Assembly (NCBI GenBank): GCA_963971425.1
Contig: OZ020521.1
Coordinates: 6,217,519-6,281,518, forward strand
DNA length: 64,000 bases
Reading direction: 5' to 3'
DNA from: Bryoerythrophyllum caledonicum
Taxonomy: Eukaryota > Streptophyta > Bryopsida > Pottiales > Pottiaceae
In this document: positions 45,389 to 57,908 of the stretch, in pieces
How the letters are laid out: each line of letters starts with the position of its first letter
Numbering within the stretch: position 1 is the stretch's first letter
Translations under genes and position numbers: made by a program
The notes under the pieces: generated by a model
The model's database searches: none
What the model was told of the DNA's origin: nothing
What the model saw: only the letters and a program-made list of their open reading frames with translations

Positions 45389-45764
45389 GAGCATGCCCCG
45401 GTTGCCCCGGCTAAAATGCCTAGGCCACCGAGCAAGGTGGGTCCGCTTTCCCGGTCGGGTGGGCTACCGCCAAAGTGACTTGCATGTGGTATCTCCAGGC
45501 CGTTTGGTAGGCCAAGACTAGCAAATTCCGTCCGGAGCAACGACTCGCGCAATTGCACGTAGGACTTAATCAGAAATCTGGGACAAATCAGAATCTTGCG
45601 TACCATGCTCAACTACAACATGTGCATCGACTTGGAACCTATGTATTGGGACCCTGCCTTGTCGCGATGGGTGAGCAAACTCAACATTTATTTCTTAAGG
45701 GCTTCTTCACTTGGCCATCTCCCGGCCTAGCATGGGCGGGAAGGCGGTGCGGGTGGAGATGCTA
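45386..45764. mobile_element. AGAGCATCTCCACCCC TIR element, copy 3
   Basis: TTAGAGCATGCCCCGG at the left and GGTGGAGATGCTAA at the right. GC-rich, no domain. The 0.8-kb TIR-family copy begins immediately after it (CTAACCTCTAAATTTC, 45762). Confidence 0.6.
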
Positions 45765-46440
45765 ACCTCTAAATTTCTTTTGACAATTTGACACCAAAAA
45801 CACTTCAAAATTGCTCATTTCAATGCGATGAGTGAAAAAGGAAACAAAACCCTTTTATTTCTAGTTCCAACCACAGGATCTCAAATAAGACATATTAGCT
45901 AACATATAGACAAAATTTCATAAACTTTCTTGGCACAGATTCAAGGACTATAGTGTTTGAAGTAGAGAATAGGTTCATTTTCTTTCCTACGTTTAGTGGA
46001 TCAACAAAATTTGATTTCACTTGGTGTCAAATTCTTGCACTACACAAGGTCTTAATGTATTACCATCATGTCAAGCATGGTGGTAGTTTTTTGTACACAA
46101 ATTTTGAGAGGTAAACAAAGGGTGTAGCATATTCAAGAAAATTGTGCAAGGAGTGGAGGTTCAAAAATTGTCAATTCCCTTAATTTTTTTGTGAGCTTAA
46201 TATGTTTCAAAATGAGAATCCAAATGGATGATAAGGAAGATTACACCACAAAATGTTGCGGGAAAAATAAAAAGTAAAATTTATGATGATCTCTAAGTTT
46301 TATGTGGAAAACAAGAAAAAAATACTTTAAATAAATATGTACTACGTAGTCATTTTTCTCTAAATAAATTGACTATGTAGGAACCTGCCTAAAACCTCGA
46401 GAGTCCCCCGAGGGGACTCTTGGAAATTTAGGGGATAACC
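45764..46440 (+). mobile_element. ~0.8-kb TIR family, copy 2
   Basis: Left end AACCTCTAAATTTC, right end GAAATTTAGGGGATAA. Shares TTGACACCAAAAACACTTCA, the CACTACACAAGGTCT block and the GTGCAAGGAGTGGAGG block with the other copies. No ORF. Confidence 0.75.
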
Positions 46441-46920
46441 CTTTAGTGCCTAAGAGGTCTGAATGTGGTCTCTAGATGTGTTCAATCTCAAGTTGTATAA
46501 AATCTGTAAGGAATTAAGTTGTAAAATTTGAAGTTCAGATTTACGCACACATTATAGGTACATCCTGTAAAAATTAGATCACAATTTGGAGTTAAGAACT
46601 TCTCGAAAAACTAAGGGATACATTGCAAAATACATCAAATACACTAAAATACAATGAATATCTACAAATATCATAGTCAACTTATTTAGATAGTCATTTT
46701 ATACACATGCAAAATAGTTTTGGTCTTAAACTTTTATTGAAATTTGTCTCTAGGAGACTCTTCATTGTTTTGTGATTGTTGATCTCTCATTCCATACAAA
46801 GCTTTCTTTTTGATTTGTATGAGTTATGGAAAAAAATTGTATAGAATCAAGTCAAAAAAAGTAAAATAATCGTCAACAATTATGTATATTAAATGTTTAC
46901 TTCACATATGAAATGACCTC
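46440..46920. other. AT-rich spacer
   Basis: No gene, repeat or regulatory element that I can support. Confidence 0.4.
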
Positions 46921-46924
46921 ACAG

Positions 46925-47190
46925 AAGGGTCTACAAGAGTTCTAGATTATGCAGAATGGCATCTATACCATGGTTACATTTCAAAACAAAAATCCATGAA
47001 CTTGTTTCACGGAAATCATTGTAGCACGTCGATGCTTGCACTGATTGCGGTGGCGTTGGTCTCAAAGGATGCCCATCTTCCTCCACCTCTAAGTCATGGT
47101 CAATTTTTTCCTTTGAGGTGGCATGTAGTGCTTTCTATAAAAAAAATTGTCCAGAATAGACCCATACATGGTCATTCAGCTTTAAAGGAT
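46925..47190 (+). repeat. Dispersed element, inverted copy of 56236-56552
   Basis: The stretch with CATCTTCCTCCACCTCTAAG and TGTCCAGAATAGACCCATAC occurs in reverse complement at about 56270-56520, with roughly 85% identity by eye. It ends where copia-like coding sequence begins (about 47190). The ORF 46996-47193 belongs to this repeat and is not a gene. Confidence 0.75.
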
Positions 47191-47760
47191 TGAGGAGGAT
47201 TAGAATCAAAGACATCTTCCATGTGCCCAAATTACCAACAAACTTGCTCTTGTTGAACAAGCTTGCTAAAAGTATAATGAAGGTGAAATTGAACGCGAAT
47301 GGGTGCATGCTGAGGGTACCAAATGGAGATGTTTTTGTGGTAGCATCTCGTGATGGCAATTCATACCAAGTGACATTTTCCAAATGTATGAAGTGGATGT
47401 GGACAACACAATGGCACAATCATCAACAAAGAGCGGTGCATTGGAACTTTGGTATTGTTGACTTGGTCATTTGAACATAAGAAGTGTGCATTTACTTCAA
47501 AACATGGTAAGTGGCATAAATCTTAACAAAGATAATTAATTCATGCCATACTATGAAGGATGTGTGCAAGGCAAGCAACATAGGGCACCATTTCTAGAAT
47601 GGAGCGACGCATGCAACAAAGCCTTTGAAGATTGTATATTTGGATGTGTTTGGCCCCACGAGGACTTCGATTGCACGAGTTGTATGATAAATGCATTTAT
47701 GAAGTGTTGTATGATTTTTTCCTTCCATGCACGGATAGGATTAGCATAATTTGACTCAAG
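47190..47760 (+). pseudogene. Ty1/copia gag-pre-integrase fragment
   Basis: IKDIFHVPKLPTNLLLLNKLAKS (positions 47205-47270), then NGCMLRVPNGDVFVVASRDG and NSYQV, is the copia segment just before integrase. After a frame change comes the remnant of the histidine-containing WH...HLN part (47440-47490). At 47543-47640 CVQGKQHRAPF is the second half of the integrase zinc-binding motif. No RT, RNase H or LTR was found nearby, so this is an isolated fragment of about 0.55 kb. Confidence 0.7.
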
Positions 47761-48480
47761 ATAATGACAAATTTTTCCACTACACATTGCATAAATTTCA
47801 AGCATCTATATTCTACCTAGTGTTAGGTAATTGTTAAGCAATCACAAATAATGAAGGCGTTTTGGATAAGAAAATTAGGCTTGCAATGACAACGGTTATT
47901 GAAAGTAGCCATTTAAATAAATAAACAATTTTTTTAAACACAAAAATGATTTTTGGATCTAAAAACCAAATAGTTTATGGAATCAACATGTCTTCTTCTA
48001 TTAGGAGAAGAAAAATTAGTTTGAAGAAAACAAATTCTTCAATAGTTATGTATTTTCAATTTAAAACAAGAGGGTCTCAAAAAAATGCATTGTTGAGCTC
48101 TATAGTTATATTATCCACCTATATAGTACCATATATGCCTTGCACGTTTTCCCCATCTAAACTTCAAAGCCATGTAATTTTAGTTTTGTGTCTTGATTTG
48201 ACTCCTAAAGGACCATGACAATTTCACACCACAAAAAACTTCAAAATTGTTGATTCTAGTGCAATGAGGAACGAAGGAGTCAAAACCTAATATTTATGGT
48301 TTTGACTGTAGGATCTCAATGAAGACTTACTAAGTAACATACTCACAAAATTTCATAATCTTTGACCTCACATATTGAAAGATTTTAGTATTTGAAGTCA
48401 AGAAAGTAGTTCATTTGCTTCCTTGCGTTGAGCAGATGAGTAAACCTCGACTTCACTTGATATAGTGACTGCCAAAACTG
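47760..48480. other. Spacer with a truncated copy of the 0.8-kb TIR family
   Basis: 48195-48450 matches the left half of the TIR family (CTCCTAAAGGACCATGACAA, then CTTCAAAATTGTTGATTCTA). It stops before the right half. Nothing else recognised. Confidence 0.5.
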
Positions 48481-48839
48481 AGTACGAAATAGCTTAGTCT
48501 ACCTTTAGCCATTCATATTCTTAAATTTATTGCATTTAATGCCAAACCAATTGACGACTCAAGGATACATGCAAGTAAATGATGACGCTACCAAATTACA
48601 AGTCCAACAATACAAAATAATTTGAGAAAGACATAGATCAAAGTAAATTAGCTCTAAAACTCAGTTATGCTCACAACTAGATTTTGCAATGAATGCTACA
48701 AATCTCACATACACAAGTGGTTTTCTAGGTCAGATTTTTTGGATGGGCATGTTCTTGGCCTTCACATTTATAATTGTGTCCCTATTCACTGCACATCATG
48801 TATGCAAATTGAGAAAAATGGTTTCATTGAGGTCTCTCT

Positions 48840-49790
48840 CTATTGGTGATAGAAAGCATATAGAAGACGAGGGGTGAAAGTACTAGAAATGTTGCTAGAG
48901 ACTTTCATGTATCCCAAAGTTGGATTGCACAATTTTGTAAGCAACATTTTAGTAAGTTGAGTGATGTAAGTTACAGTTTTGGTGGCACACCACAGGTGTA
49001 CAGTACAACTGATCGCATGGCTTATGTGAGATAAATCACTGTAGCTGGCTTAGAAACTGCACACAAAGTTGGAAATTACTTGAGAAAAGAACTTTATGTT
49101 GATATGAGTAATAGTACTGTGAGGAGAGTGTTACGAAAAGCAGGTTTGAAATGTAAAGTGAAGCAAAAGAAACCAAAGCTCACACTTCTTCATATTAAGG
49201 GATGATTAGGATTTGCTAGACGTCATTGCCATTGGATTGGTGATGATTGGGATTGTGTAGTATTCTCTGATGAAACAAAAATCAACCAATTTTGTTGTGA
49301 TGGTCGCAATTGATGTTGGTTTCGTGATGGGCAGAGTAGAAGTGCTGGAATGGTGCAACAAATCGTCAAGTTTGGAGGTGGGGGAGTGATGATGTGGGGT
49401 TGCATGACTCCGAGTGGCCCTGGTATGATGTGTAGGATTGAGGGAAGAATAGATCAGTACATGTATAGAGAAATTTTAGAGCAAGAATCGATTCATACAC
49501 TACATGCATACAATTTAGATCCGACCTATTTGATTTTTCAAGAGGATAATGACTGGAAACATGCATCCAAGAGTGTGCGCCATTGGCTGAATTTACAAGA
49601 ATTCACTCTTTTGAAGTGGCCGGCACAATCACCAGACTTGAATTTCGATTGAACACTCGTGGGCAACTTTAAAACTTTGACTGAACCAATATAAGAGACC
49701 TCCTAAAGGAATGTTAGAATTGTGGGAGCATGTTGAGGATTGTACGGCTTCAATTACTCCAAATGAATGTAAGAACTTGTAACACGCAAT
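48840..49790 (+). pseudogene. Tc1/mariner transposase
   Basis: A helix-turn-helix start (SRNVARDFHVSQSWIAQF, about 48890), STVRRVLRKAGLKCK (49110-49155), then the DDE domain: VVFSDETKINQF (49257-49290, first Asp), GGGGVMMWGCM (49375), FQEDNDWKHASKSVRHWL (49540-49590, second Asp), WPAQSPDLNF (49617-49650). The family continues with IEHSWATLKL; here that block is in the next frame (49650-49676), so one base has been gained or lost at the catalytic end. Stops at 49031, 49202 and 49310 also break it. Terminal inverted repeats were not found. Confidence 0.85.
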
Positions 49791-49799
49791 TAAGCAATT

Positions 49800-51050
49800 T
49801 TGCCCTCACCAAATAAAAGTGCACTTGGGTACAACGGTGGCCATTGCGAACAAAAGTAGGAAAATTGCAAAAAAAAATGTTTTTCAAAGAAAAAAAATGT
49901 TTTTCAATGTAAAAAAAATTGAGCTTCTGCAACAATATTACATACAATCATGGTTGCTAATATTGGAAGCAATTTTCTGGCATTTTCAACTAATTTTTGG
50001 TGGCCCCTTGTCAATACTAGATAAATGTGTATTTAATATAGTTTCACAATGTTTCAAAGATAGATTTGAAGGATTGTAGTATACAAACAGGCGTAATCAC
50101 AAAAAAACATACATTATGCAAGGGTTGGCAGTTGATTAAAAGATATTCTCGTAGTACATAATGCATACAATGGTGGAAACTAAATATAGATGCTTCTACA
50201 ATTTGACTTAGCACCAATAGTAAAAACACCTTTACTCTATAAGATTAATGACATAACATCTTACATCACCCTTAGAATATACTACTCGTACACATACACT
50301 ATATAGCAATTACCATACACAACTAGTATACTCTCATAAAAGCACACTATCTACTCCACAGAGTCTAGGGCTGCTTGCAAACGGTCGTCATCGATAGCTT
50401 CGGTTTGCATTGCAATATATTGTAGTATGTGAGCCTTTGTCGATTAAAGAATGTGAATCCTGCTTTCAACCTGCACTCCAAATACATTACGTTTTCTCCA
50501 CCCGCTAGCCCCAGACATGGTTCTGTCCGCGGTGTCTACCCATGAAAAAATACATGCATCAATATCAAAAATGAATAAAAAGTAATTTCTCACCTCAAGA
50601 TACGTTGCAAGTATTAGCGGTACAAGCACCGGTATTTGATGGCGCTTAACATGAAATCACCATTCCTCCACTGTTGGTAGACATGCTCTTCTACTCTTTC
50701 CTACTTGCTCAACCTGCATAAAATTTATATGGTGCTTTGTTGAAACTATGTGATGAAAAATCCCAAGTATCTTTATATTATATGTAGTAAAATAATTTAA
50801 TATAATATGTAAAAAGTTTAAACACATGGAAAACAAAGTAAAATTTCCAAAGTCCAAAAGTAAACATTGGACTATTCAACTTGAGGCACAAGGTTTCAAC
50901 GTGCATATAAGGTTTCCGTACAAACCTAAATGGTCACTTTTCTTCCCACTTTCAAAGGTGAGCTCTCCTGGAATCACAACATCAAAACCAAGTGTCTTCA
51001 TTAGTTCATTTGCTAATTACAGTTCGTTTTGTGTGGTGTATAGATAGGAG
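49800..51050. other. AT-rich spacer
   Basis: No gene supported. Short ORFs at 50444-51047 show no domain. Confidence 0.4.
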
Positions 51051-51559
51051 GAGGCAAGTGGAGCTTCAAGGCAAATCACGTGAGCTTGGTAAGCTTCTCT
51101 AACTCTGTTTCATTGCAGAATCAAAACTAGGAAACTCAAAGTACACGTCAGAACGATAGAATGTGGTGAAGCAGTATCAATCATTGATCACACAAATAAA
51201 TACAACTTCAATATTTCTAAAATTTCAAATTCATTAGAAGTTTAGTATTTACACATGATAGAAGCCAATAGCTATTGACCGCAACCAACAACATAGTATT
51301 GAAATGTTGGCTTTGAAACCACTGAGAACTGAAACAATAAATCTGTGACTGCAGCTATGGACACCAGCCCACAAAGCTAAATCCTAGCAGCCATATAGAA
51401 CCCGGAGTTCGTGAAGCTGCGCCTGCGGATCCAAACCCTAGCCGCCACAGATCCAAACCCTAGCCGCCGCCACTGGGAACCCAAACCCTAAACTAAAAAA
51501 CCCTAGCCGTCGCGTTCCCATGAGATTCTAGACGATTCCATGGAGTTATGTAGACTTGA

Positions 51560-51578
51560 GGTGTGCGCGCGCACACCC
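51560..51578. repeat. 18-bp perfect palindrome, copy 1
   Basis: GGTGTGCGCGCGCACACC is its own reverse complement and is made largely of alternating purine-pyrimidine steps. An identical copy is at 52878-52895. Confidence 0.9.
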
Positions 51579-52874
51579 CCGACTGCTGGTGTTCCTCCAT
51601 CCAGCACATCCGGACGAGATCTTGGACGACAATTTGTGAGAGCGTCAGCAGCTGATAATTATGAGAGATGAACCTGCTTGCCTGTCGGAGCGTGTCGCAG
51701 GAGATCAAGAGTGTACTGTACGAAGCACGAAGTGTACAGCACAAGTGCAAACACGAAGTTGAAGCTGCGCCGGGCCGCCTTCAACTTCTCCACCCGACCA
51801 AAGTTCGCCGGCAGGAGCTGCAGGAGAAGTTGCGCCCAAAGCTGTGTAGGAGCTACGCCTACAAAACCGGATCTGCGCATGAGTCTTCAGATCATGAAGC
51901 TTGAGTTCGGCCTGAGATCGTGAAGCTTGCGTGGAGAAGCCTGTGTGAAGCCTACAGAAGTCTGCGTGGAGCTTGCGTGAAGCCCGATATCCACTTGCGT
52001 GAAGCCTGGAGAACCCGGAGTTCGTGAAGTTGTCAACAAACTTCGTGAAGCCTGTAGAACTTCAAGAACTCGTCTGAAGTTTGAATTGCGCTTGAAGCTC
52101 TGCACCTGATCTACGCCTGTCTGAAGCTTGCAGAAGCCGGAGTTTGTGAAGCCTGCAGATCCTGTCAACGAAGTTCGTAAACTCACGAACTTCACACCAG
52201 AAGTACTTCACACCGGAACTTCACGAAGGATGATAACCGGGTTGTGGTACTCCGGCAGCAGGTTCCAAGCTTTGTGAAGTACTGAACAGCGGAACTTCAC
52301 GAAGCTTCATAGTAGAAGTACTTCACGAACTTCACATCAGAACTTCACGAACTTCATCTATAGAAGGTGCGACGTGACCTGGAGGTGCGCTTGACGTGAA
52401 GTTGACATGAAGGGAGCTGAGCCTGACCTGAACTACGGAGATGCACCAGAAGATGCGAACTTCACGGCAGAACTTTGCTTCACCGGCCGTGAAGCTGCAG
52501 CAGAACCTGCAGAAGGTGCGACCTTACCTGGACTTCGGAGTTGCGACCTGTCCTGAACTTCGGAGCTGCGACTTGACATGAACTTCGGAGCTGTACCAGA
52601 AGGTGCGACTTGAGATGCGCCGCTTGTAGCTCCTGCTGCAGCTGCTGGCATGTTCGCCTACTGGAGCACAGAGTTCGCCTGCCCGAGCGCCGCCCCTCAC
52701 ATTCTCCTCTCATCCTCAGACGCTGCCCCGGCTCCCTCCCACCTTCATGTTCTCTCACACTCCCTCCATTCCCCTCCTGCCCGCCCTCACAAGCCCCTCT
52801 CTCCCATACCTTCATTATCTCCCTCCTCCAAACCCTAGGCTCTTACACTCACACCCTCCCTCACAACTACTGCC

Positions 52875-52898
52875 AGGGGTGTGCGCGCGCACACCCCT
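52875..52898. repeat. Palindrome, copy 2 (24 bp)
   Basis: The same 18-bp core, here extended to a 24-bp perfect palindrome by AGG/CCT on either side, about 1.3 kb from copy 1. Confidence 0.9.
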
Positions 52899-53119
52899 CG
52901 TAGGACTATCCAAGGTGTCTGGATTGATATCCGTCATTGACACCCTCAATTCCAAAACCCTAATCAAAAACCCTAATCCGAAAACCCTAAGTTGATACCT
53001 TGGTTGATAACCGGGTAGTGGTACCCATGAATTCATGCCCTGCTGGTCATACACTTGTTATTGATATCCAAAGTACGTTGGTCCATAAATTATTTTGAGA
53101 ATATCTCAACCAAAAATCG

Positions 53120-54465
53120 TTTAAAATGCTTGTTTTTGTGCAATTAGCAAGGAAGAAAAAATGAGGTTTTTTTTCGTAGTTTTAACCGTGGGATCTCAAT
53201 TATGATTCAATAAGTAATATACTCACAAAATTTCATAAAGTTTGACCGCACGGATTAAAAGATTATAATGTTTGAAGTAGAGAAATGGCTCATTTTCTTC
53301 CCTGCGTTTACTGGATCAACAGACTTTGACTTCAATTGGTGTCTAATTTTTGCACTATAAAAGGTCTCAATTAATCACCAAAATTTTGTGACAAAAAACA
53401 TACTAAACTCTTGCCAAATTTTTATTTTTTTTAAAGTTATGAGCAAATAACTTGCGGCTTTCTACGAGCAATTAGTGCACTTGGCTAAGTGCATAATTGC
53501 TTAATTGCGTGTTTTGTATAGAAGCATGCCTAAGCGCATTGCAACTGTTATAGCTGCTAAGGATAGGTGGACAAATTTTTAACTTTGTTCCAGCTAGTGT
53601 GAGCAATATTGAGTTTTGGACTGAGCTTCACTTTATTTATTTTTTGTACATGCATACTTGTGTGTAATAGACCTCAATCCCCATAGAAGTATGATTGATT
53701 GCAATGGTAATCCTATGCAATGTATGGTTTTATTTTTTGTGCATCCAATTTCCTTACATTGTTTGTTGAATTTTAATGTGTTGTGTTCTTACTCAATTTT
53801 GGTAGTCAGTGTATCAATTTTTTCACTACACAAGGTCTAAATCTCTTACCATTGCGTTAAGCATGATGTTAGATCCCTATACACCAATTTTTAGAGGTAG
53901 GGAAGAGGTGTAGCGTATTCAAAACAAGTGTGCAAGGAGTGGAGGTTCAAACGTTGTCAATTCACATTTTATTTTTTTGTAAACTTATCATGTTTAAGAA
54001 TGATAATCCAAACGGTCAATGAAAAGGTTCTCACCACACATTGTTATTGAAAAAAAAAAGGTAAATAATATAAAGATCTCTAGGTTTTACATAGAAAAGA
54101 TGAAGTATTTTTTCAATGCTTGCCTAAAGTATGTAAAAATGTTTGACTTGAGTAATAAAAAAAATTATACAAAAGAAAAGAATCATTTTTTGACATTTTC
54201 AAAAAGGAGGAATATTCTCTATATGTATGAAAAATCTCAATGTCAATAGAAACTTCTAGCAAATTTTTAAAGTTGCCAAGAGTCCCCATTTCTAACTTTG
54301 TGTGGTACGAACTTCTAAATCGTGAATCCCCCAAAAAAAAACCTTCCACGAAGCTCTTATCAGGGAAAATCTAGTCTAAAAAATTCAATAAAAGAAGATT
54401 TTTTTTTGAATTTCAGGAACTTGCCCAAAATCAAAATCGTCCCTCTAGGGTTAAATGGTTCTACG
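53120..54465 (+). mobile_element. ~0.8-kb TIR family, copy 3 (split by an insertion)
   Basis: 53190-53360 matches the left half of the family (CTCACAAAATTTCATAAAGTTTGACC, GGTGTCTAATTTTTGCACTA) and 53820-54460 the right half (CACTACACAAGGTCTAAATC, GTGCAAGGAGTGGAGGTTCA, right end CCTCTAGGGTTAAA). About 460 bp of unrelated AT-rich DNA lies between them. No coding content. Confidence 0.65.
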
Positions 54466-55130
54466 GGGATTGAAAAATAAATTACCCTACAAAGCTACTA
54501 CTTACCTACATCTCTAACATAAGTTTCACAAATTCATAATCTTAATTGACATTGGTGTAAGCTATCCAAAAGCTTTAGAAGCCCACCTCTAGACTTTTGG
54601 ACATTGGGGGATTAAGGTTGTTCACCATTTTCAAAGAATTTTACTATAATTGTGGCTCATAATTTAACTTCCTTTTTTAAAAAAAATCCCAAAAAAAAAA
54701 ACCCACGATGTATCCTATGGTGATGTTGGCTATTTGCAAAAATTTATCAAAATGCCTTTGTCCAAACTTTTGACAAATTTCCTTCTAAATGTACAAAATT
54801 TTGAGTAAATTATGAGATAGCTAAGCTACCATAAACCATTTGAGAGTTAAGGCTTAATTTTTAGAAAAACCTAGAGATTTTTCAAACTGTAGAAAGTACT
54901 TATATGGATGTCTACCAATTGGAATATTGGGAACTTTGGCAACATTTCACAAACTATGGCTTCTAGGAAATCTACAAGTGTTTGACATTGTTATCTGTGG
55001 ATTCCAGTAAATATTCCCAATATCTTGATGAAATCCTCATTTCTTGATAAAATGACGAGAGGCCCATAGGTGGTCACGGAGTAATTTGCAAATTTGGTGG
55101 ACCAATACTTCATTTGATCCGTGGCCTAGG
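54466..55130. other. AT-rich spacer
   Basis: Nothing supported. Confidence 0.4.
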
Positions 55131-56075
55131 TTAACTACTAAATTTTTGTGATCCTTTTCCACCAAAAACACTTGAAAATTGTTGATTCTAGTGCAATGAG
55201 TGTGGAAGGCAACAAAAACTTTTATTTCCAATTTCAACCATGAGATCTCAATTACAACTTACTTAATAAGATACATCCAGTTTTTCGTAATTTTTTACTA
55301 CACAGGTTGTAAGATTGTAGTGTTGGAAGAAGAAAAAACAATTTATTCTCTTCCCTACGTTGAGTGGATCAACAACTTTGACCTCACTTGGTGTCAAGTT
55401 ATTATAGTGCACAAGGACTAGATTTGATACCATCATGTTAAGCATAGTATTAGTTCCTTGTACACTAATTTTTAGAAGTAGAGAAGGGGTGTAGCATAAT
55501 ATCTAAACAATTGTTGCAAGGAGTTGAGGTTCAAAAATTGCCAATTCATGTTTTATTTTTTTGTGAAGTAAATTTGTTTTAGAATGAGAATCCAAACGGT
55601 CAATAAGAAGGTTTACACCACATCCTATAGTTGGAAAAATAAAAATAAAAGTAATTTTAGGTCTCTAGTTCTGATGTAGAAAAGAGGAAGTATTTTTGTT
55701 ACCTTTTCCCAACAATGTGTGAAAATGTGTGAAAATGTTTGACTTGGATTGACATGCTATTTTTCACTAAGGACAAGAATTTGTTTTTTTCATTACAGAA
55801 GGAAATAATATTAGTTGCTAGTATTGAAAATCTCACATTTAATAGATTGTCCTAGCAAAAGTTTTTGGAATCCCCTAACATGCCAACTCTCAAGAAGTTT
55901 TGGCATAACTTTTGCATTAAATGTCCGATTTAAATAAAAATTACACTCACATGAAGCTTTCAGTATGTCCGTCTACAATGTAAATTTCTAAGAATAATGA
56001 TCTAAACTGACAATGTAGGAACATGTCTAAACCTTCAAAGGTCCCCAAAGGAGACTCTTGGAAAATTAGGGGTTA
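55131..56075 (+). mobile_element. ~0.8-kb TIR family, copy 4
   Basis: Left end TTAACTACTAAATTTTTGTG, right end TCTTGGAAAATTAGGGGTTAA. Contains both halves of the family in order. The right half holds GTCCCCAAAGGAGACTCTTGG before the terminus, itself a small hairpin. No ORF. Confidence 0.7.
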
Positions 56076-56235
56076 AGTTCTTTGGATCCGTGCGCCTCCA
56101 ACGAATGTGGTGAGAATCTACGTTGGAGTCTTGCTGGCAAACTATAGTGATGTTTGTAGTGACTAGTCTCAATGAGATGTATTAACTGTGTAGATAATGT
56201 AGTGACTAGTCGTAATGAAATGTTAGTAGTAACCT

Positions 56236-56552
56236 CGTCGACCTTAACCTTTTAAGGCCAATCGACCATGTATGGATCTATTCTGGACAAAAAAACTTTA
56301 TAGAAAGAACTACTGGCCACCTCAAAGGAAAAAATTGACCATGACTTAGAGGTGGAGGAAGATGAGCATCTTTTGAGACCATCGCCACCACAATTGATGT
56401 AAGCATCGACGAGCTATAGTGATTTCTGTGAAACAAGTTCGTAGATTTTCATTCCAAAATGTAGCCATTGCGTAGATGCCATTTAGTATGATCTAGAACA
56501 TTTGTCGATCCTCATAGGCCAAAAACGCTCATCGGCCTTAACGGGTTAAAGG
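56236..56552 (-). mobile_element. Small TIR element, inverted copy of 46925-47190
   Basis: CCTTAACCTTTTAAGGCCAA at the left and GGCCTTAACGGGTTAAAGG at the right form imperfect inverted ends about 300 bp apart. The interior is the reverse complement of 46925-47190. Confidence 0.6.
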
Positions 56553-57908
56553 ATTAAGGGTTGCTTCACACCAAGACCAAAGTCAGGAGGCCGTTGAATT
56601 CCATCAATGAGATTGCGAGAATGGCCAAAGTTTGGCCTCTTGGCCTTCACACTGAAGGCCAAAGTCCAAAGGCCATTGCCTTCCATTGTGTCTATACAAA
56701 GGGCCCAGGAGGCATTCACATAAAAGAAAAAAACCGATTTTACCACATGGTTTACTAGTTAATAACACTAATCGGGTAATTTCATTCCATGTAGTAGAAA
56801 TGCGACTTTTATACAAGGTAATTTGACATGCTAAATTGTAGTGCTTTCACATATGTCAATTTCATTGTTTTTTGAATGCTATCTTTCATTAAAATTGGTA
56901 AAAATGCACATTTGAACCAAAAACATCTCCATATTTTCAATCCAACTTTAACATGCATTTTTCTAAATATGGAAGACTCCTAGGCATTCACATTCCATAT
57001 CATGGATGGACAATGCCAACACAACACAAGAGCTTGGATTCACCTCCGCATCATATACTCATCCTTCCACTTGCCCATGACAAACCATATGGGATATATA
57101 AGCAACCACGATTTGTAGATTTGTGGAATTGGTGGATGTTTGTACCACGTACATACATTACACAAGGAGTCTCACAAGGCATTCACATTTGTGAAAATAA
57201 CCAACTTTTACATATGGAAAAATAGCCAACTTTTACACATGGAACGTGTTCAATAATTCATATATGTCTAACCGAAAGAAATTACAAGTTGTTATTGGAT
57301 GTTTGAAGTAGTAAAACAATCTTTTTTGCTCATGGAAGGAATTTACCACATACTCAGTACATAGACAAGAAAAGTGCAATTTTTATCATGTCCCTGAAGT
57401 GCTCAATTTTCATGTAGAAAAAGTGTGATTTTTACCATGTCCCTTGAGTATTAATCCTTGTAAAAAAAGTATGGTTTCTACCATGTCTCTGAATCGCTAA
57501 TCTGTAGAGTGTTCCCTGTGATATGTCTAAATGAAAGCAATTGCCTTGTTACTATATGTTGGAAGTAATAAAAACAATCTTTTTTAGTCATGGAATCAAA
57601 TTTACCAAACCTAGTAAAAATGTGGTTTTTACCACGTCTCCCAAGTGGTAATGCCTACTGGGCCTGGTATGGCAACATTTTAAAAGAATTTTGGCGCCAA
57701 AGCAACAACCCCTCAAGTGCAAACTTAGGTCATTGCTTTTAGCCGACCCAAACTTCCTTACAATGGTCGTCAACTTCCATATATATATATATATTACTAG
57801 TTGATCCCTGTTGTTTCCAACAGACCAAGGAAAATTGCCAATAAAGTAAACATATATCCAATATTTACTTTAGATACGCCGGTTGCCTAAGTATATAAAG
57901 TAAAGGTA
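56553..57908. other. AT-rich spacer
   Basis: No gene supported. A roughly 30-bp phrase around ATTTACCA...TTTTTACCATGTC recurs at 57350, 57430 and 57600. (TA)n microsatellite at 57780-57797. Confidence 0.45.

Larger units (their letters stand above)
51400..53050. repeat. GC-rich repetitive block with GTGAAG/CTTCAC-rich core
   Basis: Starts with a run of AAACCCTAGCCGCC-type units (51420-51515), has a palindrome at 51560, a core (51890-52620) dominated by variants of CGTGAAGCTTGCGTG and GAACTTCACG, a second copy of the palindrome at 52877, and ends with a CAAAACCCTAAT run (52955-52990). TGATAACCGGGT-GTGGTAC occurs at 52229 and 53006 as a direct repeat. Overlapping ORFs in several frames are by-products. 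This could be a decayed non-autonomous retroelement; no LTR pair was proven. Confidence 0.55.

Noticed and set aside
52433-52903. Several 60-110 codon ORFs, alanine- or proline-rich
   Set aside because: By-products of repetitive GC-rich sequence, all frames open, no domain.
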